Program-made: the position numbers and the translations under genes
Notes under the pieces: model-generated
Told to the model about the DNA's origin: nothing
The model's database searches: none
The model's input: the letters and a program-made list of their open reading frames with translations, nothing else
Origin: Haloarcula mannanilytica
GTDB taxonomy: Archaea; Halobacteriota; Halobacteria; Halobacteriales; Haloarculaceae
Direction: 5' to 3'
DNA length: 64,000 bases
Assembly: GCF_005406125.1 (NCBI RefSeq)
Contig: NZ_BIXZ01000011.1
Coordinates: 1-64,000, forward strand
Part shown: positions 1-8,964 of the stretch, piece by piece
Layout of the letters: each line of letters opens with the position of its first letter
How positions within the stretch are numbered: position 1 is the first letter of the stretch

Positions 1-2
1 TG

Positions 3-197
3 ATGGCAAATAGTGTTTCTAAGAACAGAATAAGCCGAGCAGAGACAGCACTACTGCTCGGTATCAGTCTCCTGTTTTTTGTGTACGGCATGGCGCAGTG
101 GACGAACACTATTACTTATACTCCGCCCCCCTTTGCCTATTTTCTTGCAGGGATTCTCGCCCTGCTTTGGAGTGTGTCGCTCCACCGTCGAACGTAA
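3..197 (+). CDS. Small two-helix membrane protein, unknown function
   Basis: A 64-residue protein with two hydrophobic segments, about residues 16-36 and 42-58, and short charged ends. The start ATG overlaps a TGA (bases 1-3) in the classic TGATG arrangement, so it may be coupled to a gene that ends just outside the window. I recognise no family. The gene could also be the truncated 3' part of something longer, because only two bases precede it. Confidence 0.5.
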   Translation: MANSVSKNRISRAETALLLGISLLFFVYGMAQWTNTITYTPPPFAYFLAGILALLWSVSLHRRT

Positions 198-269
198 ACT
201 GACTCACCTCTACTGACCATCTCGAAGGTCCGAAGACCGGGCATGAGAACCGTTGTATGACACCTTCAC

Positions 270-291
270 CTATAGTAACAATTGAAACGAT
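270..291 (+). repeat. Solitary transposon-type terminal repeat
   Basis: The 22 bases here match, at 21 of 22 positions, the reverse complement of the right end of the MITE-like hairpin at 26655-26740 (positions 26719-26740). No partner inverted copy is visible nearby. It lies directly behind the stop codon (300-302) of the ABC ATPase gene. I read it as the remaining end of a decayed element; it could instead be a shared terminator or regulatory motif. Confidence 0.5.
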
Positions 292-299
292 ACAGGCGG

Positions 300-1079
300 T
301 TAGCGTTCGTTCGCGTCGATGCGTTCCAGCAGCCGCTCAGTTTGCTCGATGAACGCGTCGTCGGTCCTGTCGCGCGGTCTGTCGAGGTCGATCCTGATAC
401 GGTCCCGGACCCAACCGGGCGAGCCGTTCAGCACCAGTACCCGGTCGCTCAGCGCGACCGCTTCCTCGATATCGTGGGTGACAAACAGGACGGTCTTGCC
501 CGTCTCCGCCCAGATGTCGAGGAGTTCACCTCGGAGGTGGCGGCGGGTCTGGGCGTCAACGCTCCCGAACGGTTCGTCCATCAGGAGGACCGCAGGATCG
601 ACGGCCAGCGCCCGAGCGAGCCCGACACGCTGTTTCATTCCACCTGATAGTTCAGATGGGTAGGCGTCGGCGCGGTCGGAGAGCCCGACGAGGTCGAGCA
701 TCTCCGCCACGCGGTCGGCTCGCTCGGACTCGTCGATGTCCTGCTCGACGAGTCCGAACTCGACGTTCTCGCGCACCGTCAGCCACGGGAACAGGTGGTA
801 CTCCTGAAAGACCATCGCCCGGTCCGGGCCGGGACCGGTTATCGGGGTCCCGTTCGTGCGCAGTCGACCGCTTGTCGGGGTTTCGAGGCCGCCGATAAGC
901 CGGACGAGGGTCGTCTTGCCACAGCCCGACGGCCCGATGACGGTAACGAACTCCCCGGACTCAACGCGGAGAGACACGTCCGCCAGTGCGGGCGTTGTTT
1001 CACCGGCTGCCGTTTTGTAGCGTTTGCTGACGTTCTCGACGACGATTTCCGGTGTCGATGTGGTCAGTTCTTCCGTCAT
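300..1079 (-). CDS. ABC transporter ATP-binding protein, SsuB/TauB type
   Basis: This 259-residue ATPase powers an importer of the nitrate/sulfonate/taurine class. Walker A (GPSGCGKT) is at residues 49-56, and the signature LSGGMKQR and Walker B LLMDEP follow in the usual order, with the switch histidine in FVTHD. The ATG at 1079 is chosen because it overlaps the TGA of the permease gene (ATGA) and begins just before the family's N-terminal strand; the longer upstream frame is antisense noise. It is the last gene of a binding protein-permease-ATPase operon. The substrate cannot be read from the ATPase. Confidence 0.9.
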   Translation of the reverse strand: MTEELTTSTPEIVVENVSKRYKTAAGETTPALADVSLRVESGEFVTVIGPSGCGKTTLVRLIGGLETPTSGRLRTNGTPITGPGPDRAMVFQEYHLFPWLTVRENVEFGLVEQDIDESERADRVAEMLDLVGLSDRADAYPSELSGGMKQRVGLARALAVDPAVLLMDEPFGSVDAQTRRHLRGELLDIWAETGKTVLFVTHDIEEAVALSDRVLVLNGSPGWVRDRIRIDLDRPRDRTDDAFIEQTERLLERIDANER

Positions 1080-1894
1080 TGCCACGCCAAGAGATAGGTT
1101 TCGAGGCGGCGGACGCCCCAGTCGCTGACGAGGAACACGGCGCTGATCGCCAGCATGTAGGCGACGCTGCGCTCCATCGCCAGGTTGTTCGCGCTGGTGA
1201 TGATCTCGTATCCGACTCCCGGTGCGCCAAACAGCTCCGCCGCGATGACCATCATCCAGCACTGTCCGACGCTCGTTCTCAGTCCGGTCAGGAGTTCGGG
1301 GAGCGCGTCCGGGAGGACGACCCGCCGGACCAGCCGTCGGTCGCTGTCCACGCCGAGCGTCTCCGCCACCTCCATCAGCTCCCGTGCGGCGTTCTCGACG
1401 CCGCTGTATGCGTTGTAAAACGTGATCCAGAACGCCCCGATGAACACGATGAACGCCGCACCGAGGTGGCCGAGGCCGAACCAGAGGATCGCGAAGACGA
1501 TCCAGGCCAGCGGTGGAATCGGCCGCAGTACCCGTGTTACCGGCGTGAGAGTGTCATCCAGTCGGCGGCTCCAGCCCATCGACACGCCGAGGACGGCCCC
1601 CGCTGAGACGCCCGCGGCTACCCCCGGGACGTAGTGGGCGAGGCTCTGGCCGAGATGGACGAACAGTGCGCCGCTGGCGAGTGCTGTCCAGAGCGCCGTT
1701 CCGACTTCGATGGGGCCGGGGAGGAGATACGCGGGGCGCGTACTCGCGGCGAGCCACCAGAGTGCGAGGAACGCGCTCGTTCCGAGCGCGCCCCGTACGA
1801 ACCGAGCGAGGTCCGCCCGTCGAGTGACCGGATTCCCCCAGGCTCTCTCGGCAAACTCCGCGAAGATCGAAGCGGGGTCGAGCTCGGTAGCCAT
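1076..1894 (-). CDS. ABC transporter permease, SsuC/TauC type
   Basis: A 272-residue inner-membrane permease with about six hydrophobic helices. The cytoplasmic EAA loop that docks onto the ATPase is clear near the C-terminal third ([20 protein letters not shown], then LPDALPEL). It overlaps the downstream ATPase gene by four bases and starts one base after the stop of the binding-protein gene, so the three are one operon. The family carries nitrate, alkanesulfonates, taurine, or thiamine precursors; which one applies here is open. Confidence 0.9.
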   Translation of the reverse strand: MATELDPASIFAEFAERAWGNPVTRRADLARFVRGALGTSAFLALWWLAASTRPAYLLPGPIEVGTALWTALASGALFVHLGQSLAHYVPGVAAGVSAGAVLGVSMGWSRRLDDTLTPVTRVLRPIPPLAWIVFAILWFGLGHLGAAFIVFIGAFWITFYNAYSGVENAARELMEVAETLGVDSDRRLVRRVVLPDALPELLTGLRTSVGQCWMMVIAAELFGAPGVGYEIITSANNLAMERSVAYMLAISAVFLVSDWGVRRLETYLLAWQ

Positions 1895-1895
1895 C

Positions 1896-2963
1896 CTATT
1901 CAGATACGTCCTGATACAGCGAGGGTTCGAGGACAGTATCGGGTTCGACTGGATCCGATAACTGCCCCAGCTCCCGCATCCGCTGGATACACACCGCCGT
2001 TCCGTTGCGAATGGCCCTCGGATCGGAAACGTAGTTCGATGCGTCTGACTGGACGGCCCGCGTTGCCACGTCAGTCGACAGTCGGTCCCCGAGCGCCGCG
2101 CTCACGGCCGCAGCCGCGTCTTCCGGACGTTCGGTAATGAGTTCGGTCGCACGCACGTGCTGTTCGAGGACACTCCGGGCAACAGCCGGGTTCTCGTCCC
2201 AGAGTCGGTCGTGCATGAACATGATGCCACCGGGTGCCCCGTCCATGAACGATCCCGACGTAGTGAGGCGGCTGAACGGGGCGTCCTCCGCTTCGAGGGC
2301 GGTCGGAATCGGCTCCATAATGAGTGTCCCGTCGGCGTTTCCGGACAGCAGCGCGCGCCTGACCGGCCCCGCCCCGGCCAGGTTCTCGATTTCGACGGGG
2401 TCGGTCCCCACGCCGAGTTCTTCCTCCAGCCAGTGTCGCAACAGCACGTTCGCAACGCTTCCCTTCGGGAACGTGCTGAATTTGAACGGCCGGCCCTCCT
2501 GCTCGCGGAACGCCTCGAACGCCTCGGCGCCGCGGTCGTTCCACAGGTCCGCGAACGGCTCCGTCGTGAGTACGACGAAGCCGCCCGTCTGGTTGGCGGC
2601 CGTGACCTTCCCGGGAAGTCCCTGGTGTTTCATCCGGATCGCCGGTGTGATTCCAATGAAGGCGATATCTACGTCGCCGTCTGAGTACGCGGAAACAATG
2701 TTCAGCCCCTGGTTTGCGAAGTTCGTCGATTCTACGTCCGGGCCGATGTCGTCCAGGTACCCGCGCTCGTTCATCACGAGGTACTGCAGGAACGGAAAGA
2801 TTGGCTTGTACGCGACCGAGAGCGTTTCGAGCGAGGAGCCACCGAACACTGACGTACAGCCCGAGACGCCGCTCAATGCTGCCCCGCCCGTGAGAGCCAG
2901 GAAGCGCCGTCTTGTGGTTGCAGCTCGGTTCCCCGTTTCTTTAGGCTGGCCTAAATCCATCAT
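1896..2963 (-). CDS. NMT1/SsuA-type substrate-binding lipoprotein
   Basis: A 355-residue extracellular binding protein. The N-terminus has a twin-arginine motif (RRRFLA, residues 18-23) and a lipobox ending at Cys36, so it should be exported by Tat and lipid-anchored. The mature part follows the SsuA/NMT1 pattern (LSVAYKPIFPFLQYLVMNERGYL at its start, written here as a description of the fold's first strand and helix). It leads the operon with the permease and ATPase. Starts at 2963 and 2960 are both possible. A TATA-like element at 2984-2990 is 21-27 bases upstream, implying a leaderless message, and a DtxR-type palindrome sits within the first codons, pointing to metal-dependent repression. 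Confidence 0.85.
   Translation of the reverse strand: MMDLGQPKETGNRAATTRRRFLALTGGAALSGVSGCTSVFGGSSLETLSVAYKPIFPFLQYLVMNERGYLDDIGPDVESTNFANQGLNIVSAYSDGDVDIAFIGITPAIRMKHQGLPGKVTAANQTGGFVVLTTEPFADLWNDRGAEAFEAFREQEGRPFKFSTFPKGSVANVLLRHWLEEELGVGTDPVEIENLAGAGPVRRALLSGNADGTLIMEPIPTALEAEDAPFSRLTTSGSFMDGAPGGIMFMHDRLWDENPAVARSVLEQHVRATELITERPEDAAAAVSAALGDRLSTDVATRAVQSDASNYVSDPRAIRNGTAVCIQRMRELGQLSDPVEPDTVLEPSLYQDVSE
2941..2954. promoter_or_regulatory. DtxR/Idr-type metal box inside the first codons of the NMT1-type gene
   Basis: TTAGGCTGGCCTAA is a perfect 14-bp palindrome matching the boxes in front of the siderophore-binding operon (17752-17765). It lies about 6-22 bases downstream of the start codon on the coding strand, i.e. 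just past the inferred leaderless start point, where a bound repressor would block transcription. DtxR-family iron or manganese regulators are known to recognise this type of site; occupancy here is inference. Confidence 0.65.
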
Positions 2964-2983
2964 CGGGAGTCGGATGGCCTCCC

Positions 2984-2990
2984 AAATAAA
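2984..2990 (-). promoter_or_regulatory. TATA box for the NMT1-type ABC operon
   Basis: On the minus strand this reads TTTATTT, centred 24 bases before the ATG at 2963 (27 before the ATG at 2960). This is the standard archaeal spacing for a leaderless transcript. Confidence 0.55.
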
Positions 2991-3108
2991 TCTAGCTCCG
3001 AATATGGTTCAGTACCGGGCCACGATGGGGACACCGGGCGGGTTTCAGTACCCACGGCTTCGCTCACCCGCGACAAAGCACTTACAACCGGCTACGGAAC
3101 CGTCATCT

Positions 3109-3984
3109 ATGGTCCCTTCCCGTCCCGCCCGCGATCAAATACCCGCCCTGTTGCTGGTGCTGGCCGGTCTCGGTAGCGTGTTGTTCGCCGGCGTCCAGAT
3201 GTACGACCTCTCTCGGACGCAGTACACGTACTCGATTTCCGACCCGGACCGCGAGATCTACCGGTACGGAGAACTCTCGGCGGGCGGACAAGAGTTAGTC
3301 CGGACAGCACACAACGCCTCTGGTGAAGTGGCGGTATCCGGCGACGGCCTCGATGCGGCGACGGCGTTTCCCGCGAAGTACGGCCCGACTATCGTCGCAT
3401 ACGAGGGGAGATACTACTGCATCGATGTCGACAGTACCGAGCGCGGCGATGGGGGTACGGTGACCAGCGACAGGGAGTGTGAACGGCTCACGTTCGGAAA
3501 CGGACCCGCCGTACACGACTTCGGCTCCCTGTCACCGGAAGCCCAGGACGTGGTCGAGCGGACGCTTGAAGCCCCGGACAACGAGGTTTCTATCTCCGGT
3601 GAGTCGCCGCCGGAGTTCGAGAGCGGTGCCGATGCACCCTCACTCAACAACGGCATCTACCTGATCCAGTACCAGGGCGAGTACTATCGACTCAATGTCT
3701 TCAGCAGGGGCGGCTTGGGCGTCGCACTCCTGTTTCAGCTGCTGTTTTTCGGCGGCTTCCTCGGACTGTGTCTCGCTGTCGTGGGCGCAGTCAGCTACAC
3801 CCGCCGGCAGGTGTGGCTCCCAACCATCCTGCTGGTCGGCTTGGCGCTGGTTCTCGGGCTGTTCGCTTCCCGAAACGCCGACCTGCTGCCCCTGGAGTTT
3901 GTCCTGTTCAACCTCGGTATTGGTTTCGTCGTCATCACCGGTGGGGCCGTGATCGTCTGGTTGCTATACACCCGCTTGCGGTAA
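3109..3984 (+). CDS. Membrane protein with a duplicated extracytoplasmic domain, unknown function
   Basis: This 291-residue protein has an N-terminal signal anchor (about residues 10-30) and three hydrophobic helices at the C-terminal end. Between them lie two copies of a similar module: each has a (G)ELS..G/(G)SLS segment followed by V..T, a VSISG or VAVSG strand, and a Y.G.YY strand (YEGRYYCIDV and YQGEYYRLNV). The frame stays open far upstream, but that part is antisense to the binding-protein gene; ATG 3109 is the first methionine in front of a plausible signal anchor. I do not recognise a named family. Confidence 0.75.
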   Translation: MVPSRPARDQIPALLLVLAGLGSVLFAGVQMYDLSRTQYTYSISDPDREIYRYGELSAGGQELVRTAHNASGEVAVSGDGLDAATAFPAKYGPTIVAYEGRYYCIDVDSTERGDGGTVTSDRECERLTFGNGPAVHDFGSLSPEAQDVVERTLEAPDNEVSISGESPPEFESGADAPSLNNGIYLIQYQGEYYRLNVFSRGGLGVALLFQLLFFGGFLGLCLAVVGAVSYTRRQVWLPTILLVGLALVLGLFASRNADLLPLEFVLFNLGIGFVVITGGAVIVWLLYTRLR

Positions 3985-4053
3985 TCCATTTGCGAACGGT
4001 GATTCCATCGCGGTTTCCGAACAACTTTTCCTGATTAGTATCGGTACTGGGGT

Positions 4054-4863
4054 ATGGACCGTCGTACTGCGAGGGTACTAAACGGCGTGCTAGCGCTGTG
4101 TTGTCTCACGCTCATTGTCGCCGCAGTGTACCCGTTCACCACCGCGAGCCCGCACTCGGCAAACCCGTCGGACAGCCGGTTTACAGTGCCGGAGTCCGAC
4201 GAATACCGGACGACGGGAGCGATCGTAGTGGACGGAGAGACAGCGTTCGGATTCGAGGGCGCTGTGGCCGCTGACGGTGGGCGCTACCAGTTCGTGGACG
4301 AAGGTGACGTGCGCACCGAACAGTACCAGGCGTCGGCGGACAGCCCGGTGTACAGTCGGATTGTCGTCGAAGATGACGGTCGTATCGCCCACCGTCGACA
4401 GCAGATCCAGAGCGACACCGACCACGAACTCCTTCGAGAGAACCGGAGTGAGGGGACCGTCACGTTCATCGTCAAGGGGGGCGCTGAGGATATCGCGGAC
4501 GATGTCGCCGGCACGGCATCGGTGGTCGTCAGGAGTTTGTACGTTACCGGCTACGAACGCACAGCATCCGAACAATCCGGAACGGTCGTCTATGAACCGA
4601 AAGACGGGTGGTACGAGGGTGCAGAGCCGTATCGGGTAACGGCGGCTACGGGCGAAGTGCGGACGGCCTCGAACACGACCGCCGTTCGCTCGGCGACAGT
4701 CACGTGGGACCAGACGATTCCCGCGGGAACGTACGCGGAGTTCGCCATGGTCAGACTGACGAGCGACGCCCCGCGGTCGTACGACCTCGCCTTCGAGTTC
4801 GATCCCGGCGAGACGACAGTACAGGAGCCCGCCTGGGTCCCCGACACGGGAACCGAATCGTAA
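4054..4863 (+). CDS. Secreted or membrane-anchored haloarchaeal protein, unknown function
   Basis: A 269-residue protein with one N-terminal hydrophobic segment (about residues 9-29) and a soluble, beta-rich remainder (repeated strand-like stretches such as YRVTAATGEV and TYAEFAMVRL) with no C-terminal anchor. It follows the preceding unknown membrane protein in the same direction after about 70 bases, so the two may work together. No catalytic motif or cysteine pattern stands out and I recognise no family. Confidence 0.65.
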   Translation: MDRRTARVLNGVLALCCLTLIVAAVYPFTTASPHSANPSDSRFTVPESDEYRTTGAIVVDGETAFGFEGAVAADGGRYQFVDEGDVRTEQYQASADSPVYSRIVVEDDGRIAHRRQQIQSDTDHELLRENRSEGTVTFIVKGGAEDIADDVAGTASVVVRSLYVTGYERTASEQSGTVVYEPKDGWYEGAEPYRVTAATGEVRTASNTTAVRSATVTWDQTIPAGTYAEFAMVRLTSDAPRSYDLAFEFDPGETTVQEPAWVPDTGTES

Positions 4864-5003
4864 CACGACAGACTGGTGAACGGGTCTTGGCTCCAGGATT
4901 GGATCGTATCAGTCTAGATGGAACTGGCACAGGTCATATATTCAGTAGCGACTGCTGTCTGCGAAATCTTTTTACCAGATATAGATGAATATTATATTCA
5001 ATT

Positions 5004-6173
5004 ATGTCAAATAGATCTGGAAACCACGACGGGTCCGCGGAGTCACGCAGCGAGACACGGACCATAGACCGGCGGACGTTGCTCGCGTCGGGGTCTGCCA
5101 TCGTCGGTAGTACGATGCTAGCGGGCTGTAGCGGTGACGGTGGCGGAGGCGACGGCGGGGATACTGACAGTAGCGATGGCGGCGATAGCGACGGCGGCGG
5201 CAGCGAAACGACGAACATCGCAATCGTATCGAGCCCGGCGGGGTTCGACGACAACGCGTTCAACGACCTCGCGCTGGAGGGGCTCCAGACAGCCGCCGAG
5301 GAGTACGATATCTCCATTAATCAGGTCGAAGAGACCGAGCAGTCCCAGTACCAGTCCGTCCAGGCCGAACTCGCACAGAGCGGCGACTACGACCTCATCG
5401 TGCTGGTGTCGTACAACCACACGGAGGCGCTGTCCCAGAACGCGCCGGAGTACGACGACCAGTACTGGATGCTCATCAATGACCACGTCGACGAGCCGAA
5501 CGTGGCGGGGTACACCTGGGCGAACCACCAGATGTCCTACCTTGCGGGCGTGCTCGCAGGGACGATGACCACGGAGGAACTGTCCCACGACGACAGTTCG
5601 ACGACGCCGGACAGCGCTCAGGTCGGGTTCGTCGGCGGCGTCGACGGGTCGCTCATCAACGCGTTCGAGCGGTCCTACGTCGCCGGCGCGGAGTGGGTCA
5701 ACGAAAACGTCGACGTAAACGTCGGGTACATCGGCAACTACACCGACACCGACACCGCGGCCGACATCGCCAGTTCGCAGTACAACGACGGTGCGGACAT
5801 CGTCTATCACGCCGCGGCCGCTGCTGGCCGGGGCGTGTTCGAGGCCGCACAGGAGAACGGCCGCTTCGCTATCGGCGTCGACGCCGACCAGTCACAGACG
5901 CTCCCGGACTTCCAGGACGTGATTCTCGGCTCGGCGGTCAAGTATATCAACGAGGGGACCCGCGAGGTGGCCATCGGCGTCGCCGAGGACAACTGGTCGG
6001 AAGTCTCGGGCGCGAACACGCTGGGCCTCGAAGACGAGGCCGTCGACTGTGTCATCGGGCAGGCCTTCCAAGACCAACTGCCGGACGCCGTCGACCAGAA
6101 CATCTCAGAGGCCAAGCAGGCTATCATCGACGGCGATATCGAGGTGCCCTGTACCGCCGCCGGCTGTAACTAA
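5004..6173 (+). CDS. BMP-family nucleoside-binding lipoprotein
   Basis: This 389-residue protein is the binding component of a nucleoside-type ABC importer (Bmp/PnrA family). It has a Tat-type start (RRTLLASG, from residue 23), a lipobox with Cys42, and a long Gly/Asp/Ser linker before the domain. The mature part begins IAIVSSPAGFDDNAFNDLA, typical of the family's first strand and ligand loop, and the family's GFVGGVDG and GVDADQSQTLPD regions follow. It is the first of four genes encoding a complete importer. Confidence 0.9.
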   Translation: MSNRSGNHDGSAESRSETRTIDRRTLLASGSAIVGSTMLAGCSGDGGGGDGGDTDSSDGGDSDGGGSETTNIAIVSSPAGFDDNAFNDLALEGLQTAAEEYDISINQVEETEQSQYQSVQAELAQSGDYDLIVLVSYNHTEALSQNAPEYDDQYWMLINDHVDEPNVAGYTWANHQMSYLAGVLAGTMTTEELSHDDSSTTPDSAQVGFVGGVDGSLINAFERSYVAGAEWVNENVDVNVGYIGNYTDTDTAADIASSQYNDGADIVYHAAAAAGRGVFEAAQENGRFAIGVDADQSQTLPDFQDVILGSAVKYINEGTREVAIGVAEDNWSEVSGANTLGLEDEAVDCVIGQAFQDQLPDAVDQNISEAKQAIIDGDIEVPCTAAGCN

Positions 6174-6211
6174 TCACCCCTTCTCCCATCCGATGGCAAC
6201 TCATTATCACC

Positions 6212-7837
6212 ATGGCAGAGAGTGAGCAGGACGACGACCAGACGGTGCCGGATGTCCGACTGCGCGGGATAACCAAGCGGTTCGGCGATGTCGTTGCCAA
6301 CGACGGCGTCGACCTCACGCTCGAAAAGGGATCTGTCCACGCGCTGCTCGGGGAGAACGGGTCGGGCAAGACGACGCTGATGAGCGTCCTCTACGGCCTG
6401 TACGATCAGGACGACGGCGACATCTTCGTCCGCGGGGACCGCCAGGCGTTCGACTCGCCCCGGGACGCCATGGACGCCGGCATCGGCATGATACACCAGC
6501 ATTTCCAGTTGGTGGAGCCGATGACCGTCCTCCAGAACATCGTCCTCGGCCACGAACCGACCGAGCGCGGGCTGGTCGACATCGAAAGTGCCCGCGCGGA
6601 TGTCGAAGCGATAACCGAGCGTTACGGGTTCGACATCGACGAGTATCTCGACGTGCCCGTCCGGGACCTCGACGTGGGCGTTCAGCAGCGCGTCGAAATC
6701 GTCAAGAGCCTTTATCGGGGCGCTGAGATCCTGGTTCTGGACGAGCCCACGGCCGTCCTCACGCCCCAGGAAGTCGAGGGGCTGTTCGACGTGATGGCTG
6801 AACTGACGGCCTCGGGCCACTCGCTCATCTTCATCACGCACAAGCTCGACGAGGCGCTGACTGCCGCCGACGACATTACCGTGTTGCGCGATGGCGAGGT
6901 CGCCGGGACCGTCGACGCCGCCAACGCCACCGAACAGGAACTAGCCCGGCTGATGGTCGGCCGCGAGATAGATTTCGACCGGAAGCCACGCGAGACCGCC
7001 ATCGGCGACTCCGTCCTCGAAGTCACGGACCTGCATGTCAGCGGCGACCGGGGGCTCAAACAAGTCCGCGGCGTCGACTTTGCCGTCCGCGAGGGCGAGA
7101 TACTGGGGATTGCGGGCGTCCAGGGCAACGGCCAGACAGAACTGGTCGAGGCGCTGACCGGGCTTCGACCGGTCGAGTCGGGTACCGTCAGATTCGACGA
7201 CGAGGACATCACTGGGACGAGTCGCCGGGACCGCATCGAGAAGGGAATCGCCTACATCCCGGAGGATCGTCAGGAGGAGGGCATCGTGATGGACTACGAC
7301 CTGATACGGAACTCACTTTTGGGCTTCCAGACGACTGAACCGTACGTCGAACGGGGCGTCATTGACTGGGCCGCCGTCCGGGACCACGCCGAGGGCATCG
7401 TCGAGGAGTACGACGTACAACCGCCGGATGCGACGACGGAGGCAGCGTCGCTGTCGGGCGGCAACCAGCAGAAGTTCGTCGTCGGCAGAGAGATAGAACA
7501 CGAGCCGACGGTGATGGTCGCCTCCCACCCCACGCGGGGCGTGGATATCGGGTCGATAGAGTTCATCCACGACCGCCTGCTGGAACTGCGAGACGCCGGT
7601 CTCGCGGTGGCGTTCGTCTCCTCGAAGCTAGAAGAGATTCAGACGCTCTCGGACCGTATCGCCGTCATGTACGAGGGGGAGTTCGTCGATATCGTCGACC
7701 CCGAGGCCGTCACCGAGGAGGACATAGGCCTGCTGATGACAGGGGCTGCCCTCGACGGGTCGGCGGACCGACCGGCTGCCAAGGACGGTTGGAGCGACGG
7801 CGGGAGGCCGGCCAGTGACCGGGGTGATGAGTCGTGA
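6212..7837 (+). CDS. Nucleoside ABC transporter ATPase with two ABC domains (YufO/NupO type)
   Basis: A 541-residue fusion of two ABC domains, as in RbsA and YufO. The first has a canonical Walker A (GENGSGKT, residues 47-54), a signature of the form VGVQQRVEI and Walker B LVLDEP. The second has the usual degenerate Walker A (GVQGNGQTE) and a LSGGNQQKF signature, with HPTRGVDIG after its Walker B. It sits between the BMP-type binding protein and two permeases, and its stop overlaps the GTG start of the next gene. Confidence 0.93.
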   Translation: MAESEQDDDQTVPDVRLRGITKRFGDVVANDGVDLTLEKGSVHALLGENGSGKTTLMSVLYGLYDQDDGDIFVRGDRQAFDSPRDAMDAGIGMIHQHFQLVEPMTVLQNIVLGHEPTERGLVDIESARADVEAITERYGFDIDEYLDVPVRDLDVGVQQRVEIVKSLYRGAEILVLDEPTAVLTPQEVEGLFDVMAELTASGHSLIFITHKLDEALTAADDITVLRDGEVAGTVDAANATEQELARLMVGREIDFDRKPRETAIGDSVLEVTDLHVSGDRGLKQVRGVDFAVREGEILGIAGVQGNGQTELVEALTGLRPVESGTVRFDDEDITGTSRRDRIEKGIAYIPEDRQEEGIVMDYDLIRNSLLGFQTTEPYVERGVIDWAAVRDHAEGIVEEYDVQPPDATTEAASLSGGNQQKFVVGREIEHEPTVMVASHPTRGVDIGSIEFIHDRLLELRDAGLAVAFVSSKLEEIQTLSDRIAVMYEGEFVDIVDPEAVTEEDIGLLMTGAALDGSADRPAAKDGWSDGGRPASDRGDES

Positions 7838-8964
7838 GCGGTGCCGGCTCGAATCGGGCTCGCGCTCTTTTAGATCGGATCGCTGACCAGATGTTGAACG
7901 CCTCAGTCGGTGAACGCATCGCCATCGCGGCCGCGTCAACGACGCTGGCGATACTGATCGGCCTGCTGGTCGTCGCATTTGCGGGCTACGACCCGGCGCA
8001 GTTCCTCGGAAACGTCGTCGTCGGAGCGTTCGGAGACGCGAACGCGCTCGCACGGACGCTGAAGTTCACGACGCTGTTCATCCTGACGGGGGTCGCCGTC
8101 GCCATCGCGTTCCGGGCGGGCGTGTTCAACATCGGCGTCCAGGGCCAGTTCGTCGTCGGCGGATTTGCGACCGTCGTCGCCATTCTCCAGCTAGCGCCGT
8201 TTCTCCCGACGGGGGCCACCGGCGGCGTGTTGCTGATGCTCCTCGGGACCGTTGCGGGCGTCATCGCGGGCGGCGCATACGGCGCACTTCCGGGAATTTT
8301 GAAGGCCTACGGCGACGCCAACGAGATCGTCACGACCATCATGCTGAACTTCATCGCGACCGGCGTCGTCGGCTATCTCGTCGACGGGCCGTTCCGCGGC
8401 GAGGGCAACCGTGCGCCCAACACAGCACGAATACCCGAGTACGTCTCGCTCCCGCGAGTCGTCTTCGACGTGCCCGACTTCTCGGTCGTCGGCCTCGCGG
8501 TGACGCTTGCAGTCGTGGTCGGCATCGCGTGGGTGCTGGCACGAACGCGGTTTGGATACGATATGGTGACCAGCGGTCATCAGGTAGCCGCCGCGGCGTT
8601 CTCGGGGGTGAACGCCAAGCGGACCGTCGTCGCGACGATGACCCTCTCCGGGATGGTCGCCGGCGTCGCGGGCGCACTCTTTGCCATCATGATACAAGGC
8701 TACTACAGCGACCCCGCCGGTATCGGGACGTACGGGTTCGATGCCATCGCAGTGAGCTTGCTCGCAGCTAACAACCCACTCGGTGTCGTGCCCGCGGGCT
8801 TTCTCTTCGGCGCACTCGATTCGGCCGGGAGCCACATCCGGATCAACAGCGACGTGCCGGTCCAGCTGATCGACGGCATCATCGGTCTCGTCGTCCTGTT
8901 TGTCGCCGTGCCGGAACTGTTCCGCATGGCCGCCGAACGCACGGGGCTGGGTGGTGAGAACTGA
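7834..8964 (+). CDS. Nucleoside ABC transporter permease (YufP/NupP type)
   Basis: A 376-residue permease of the branched-chain/RbsC superfamily, with about ten hydrophobic helices. The family's characteristic NIGVQGQFVVGG and AFSGVNAKR segments are visible. The start is a GTG overlapping the TGA of the ATPase gene (GTGA), so translation is coupled. It pairs with the next gene to form the membrane channel. Confidence 0.92.
   Translation: MSGAGSNRARALLDRIADQMLNASVGERIAIAAASTTLAILIGLLVVAFAGYDPAQFLGNVVVGAFGDANALARTLKFTTLFILTGVAVAIAFRAGVFNIGVQGQFVVGGFATVVAILQLAPFLPTGATGGVLLMLLGTVAGVIAGGAYGALPGILKAYGDANEIVTTIMLNFIATGVVGYLVDGPFRGEGNRAPNTARIPEYVSLPRVVFDVPDFSVVGLAVTLAVVVGIAWVLARTRFGYDMVTSGHQVAAAAFSGVNAKRTVVATMTLSGMVAGVAGALFAIMIQGYYSDPAGIGTYGFDAIAVSLLAANNPLGVVPAGFLFGALDSAGSHIRINSDVPVQLIDGIIGLVVLFVAVPELFRMAAERTGLGGEN

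Noticed and set aside
2137-3108. N-terminal extension of the 3109-3984 membrane protein by more than 300 codons
   Set aside because: It is antisense to the binding-protein gene, has no domain logic, and the signal anchor begins at ATG 3109.
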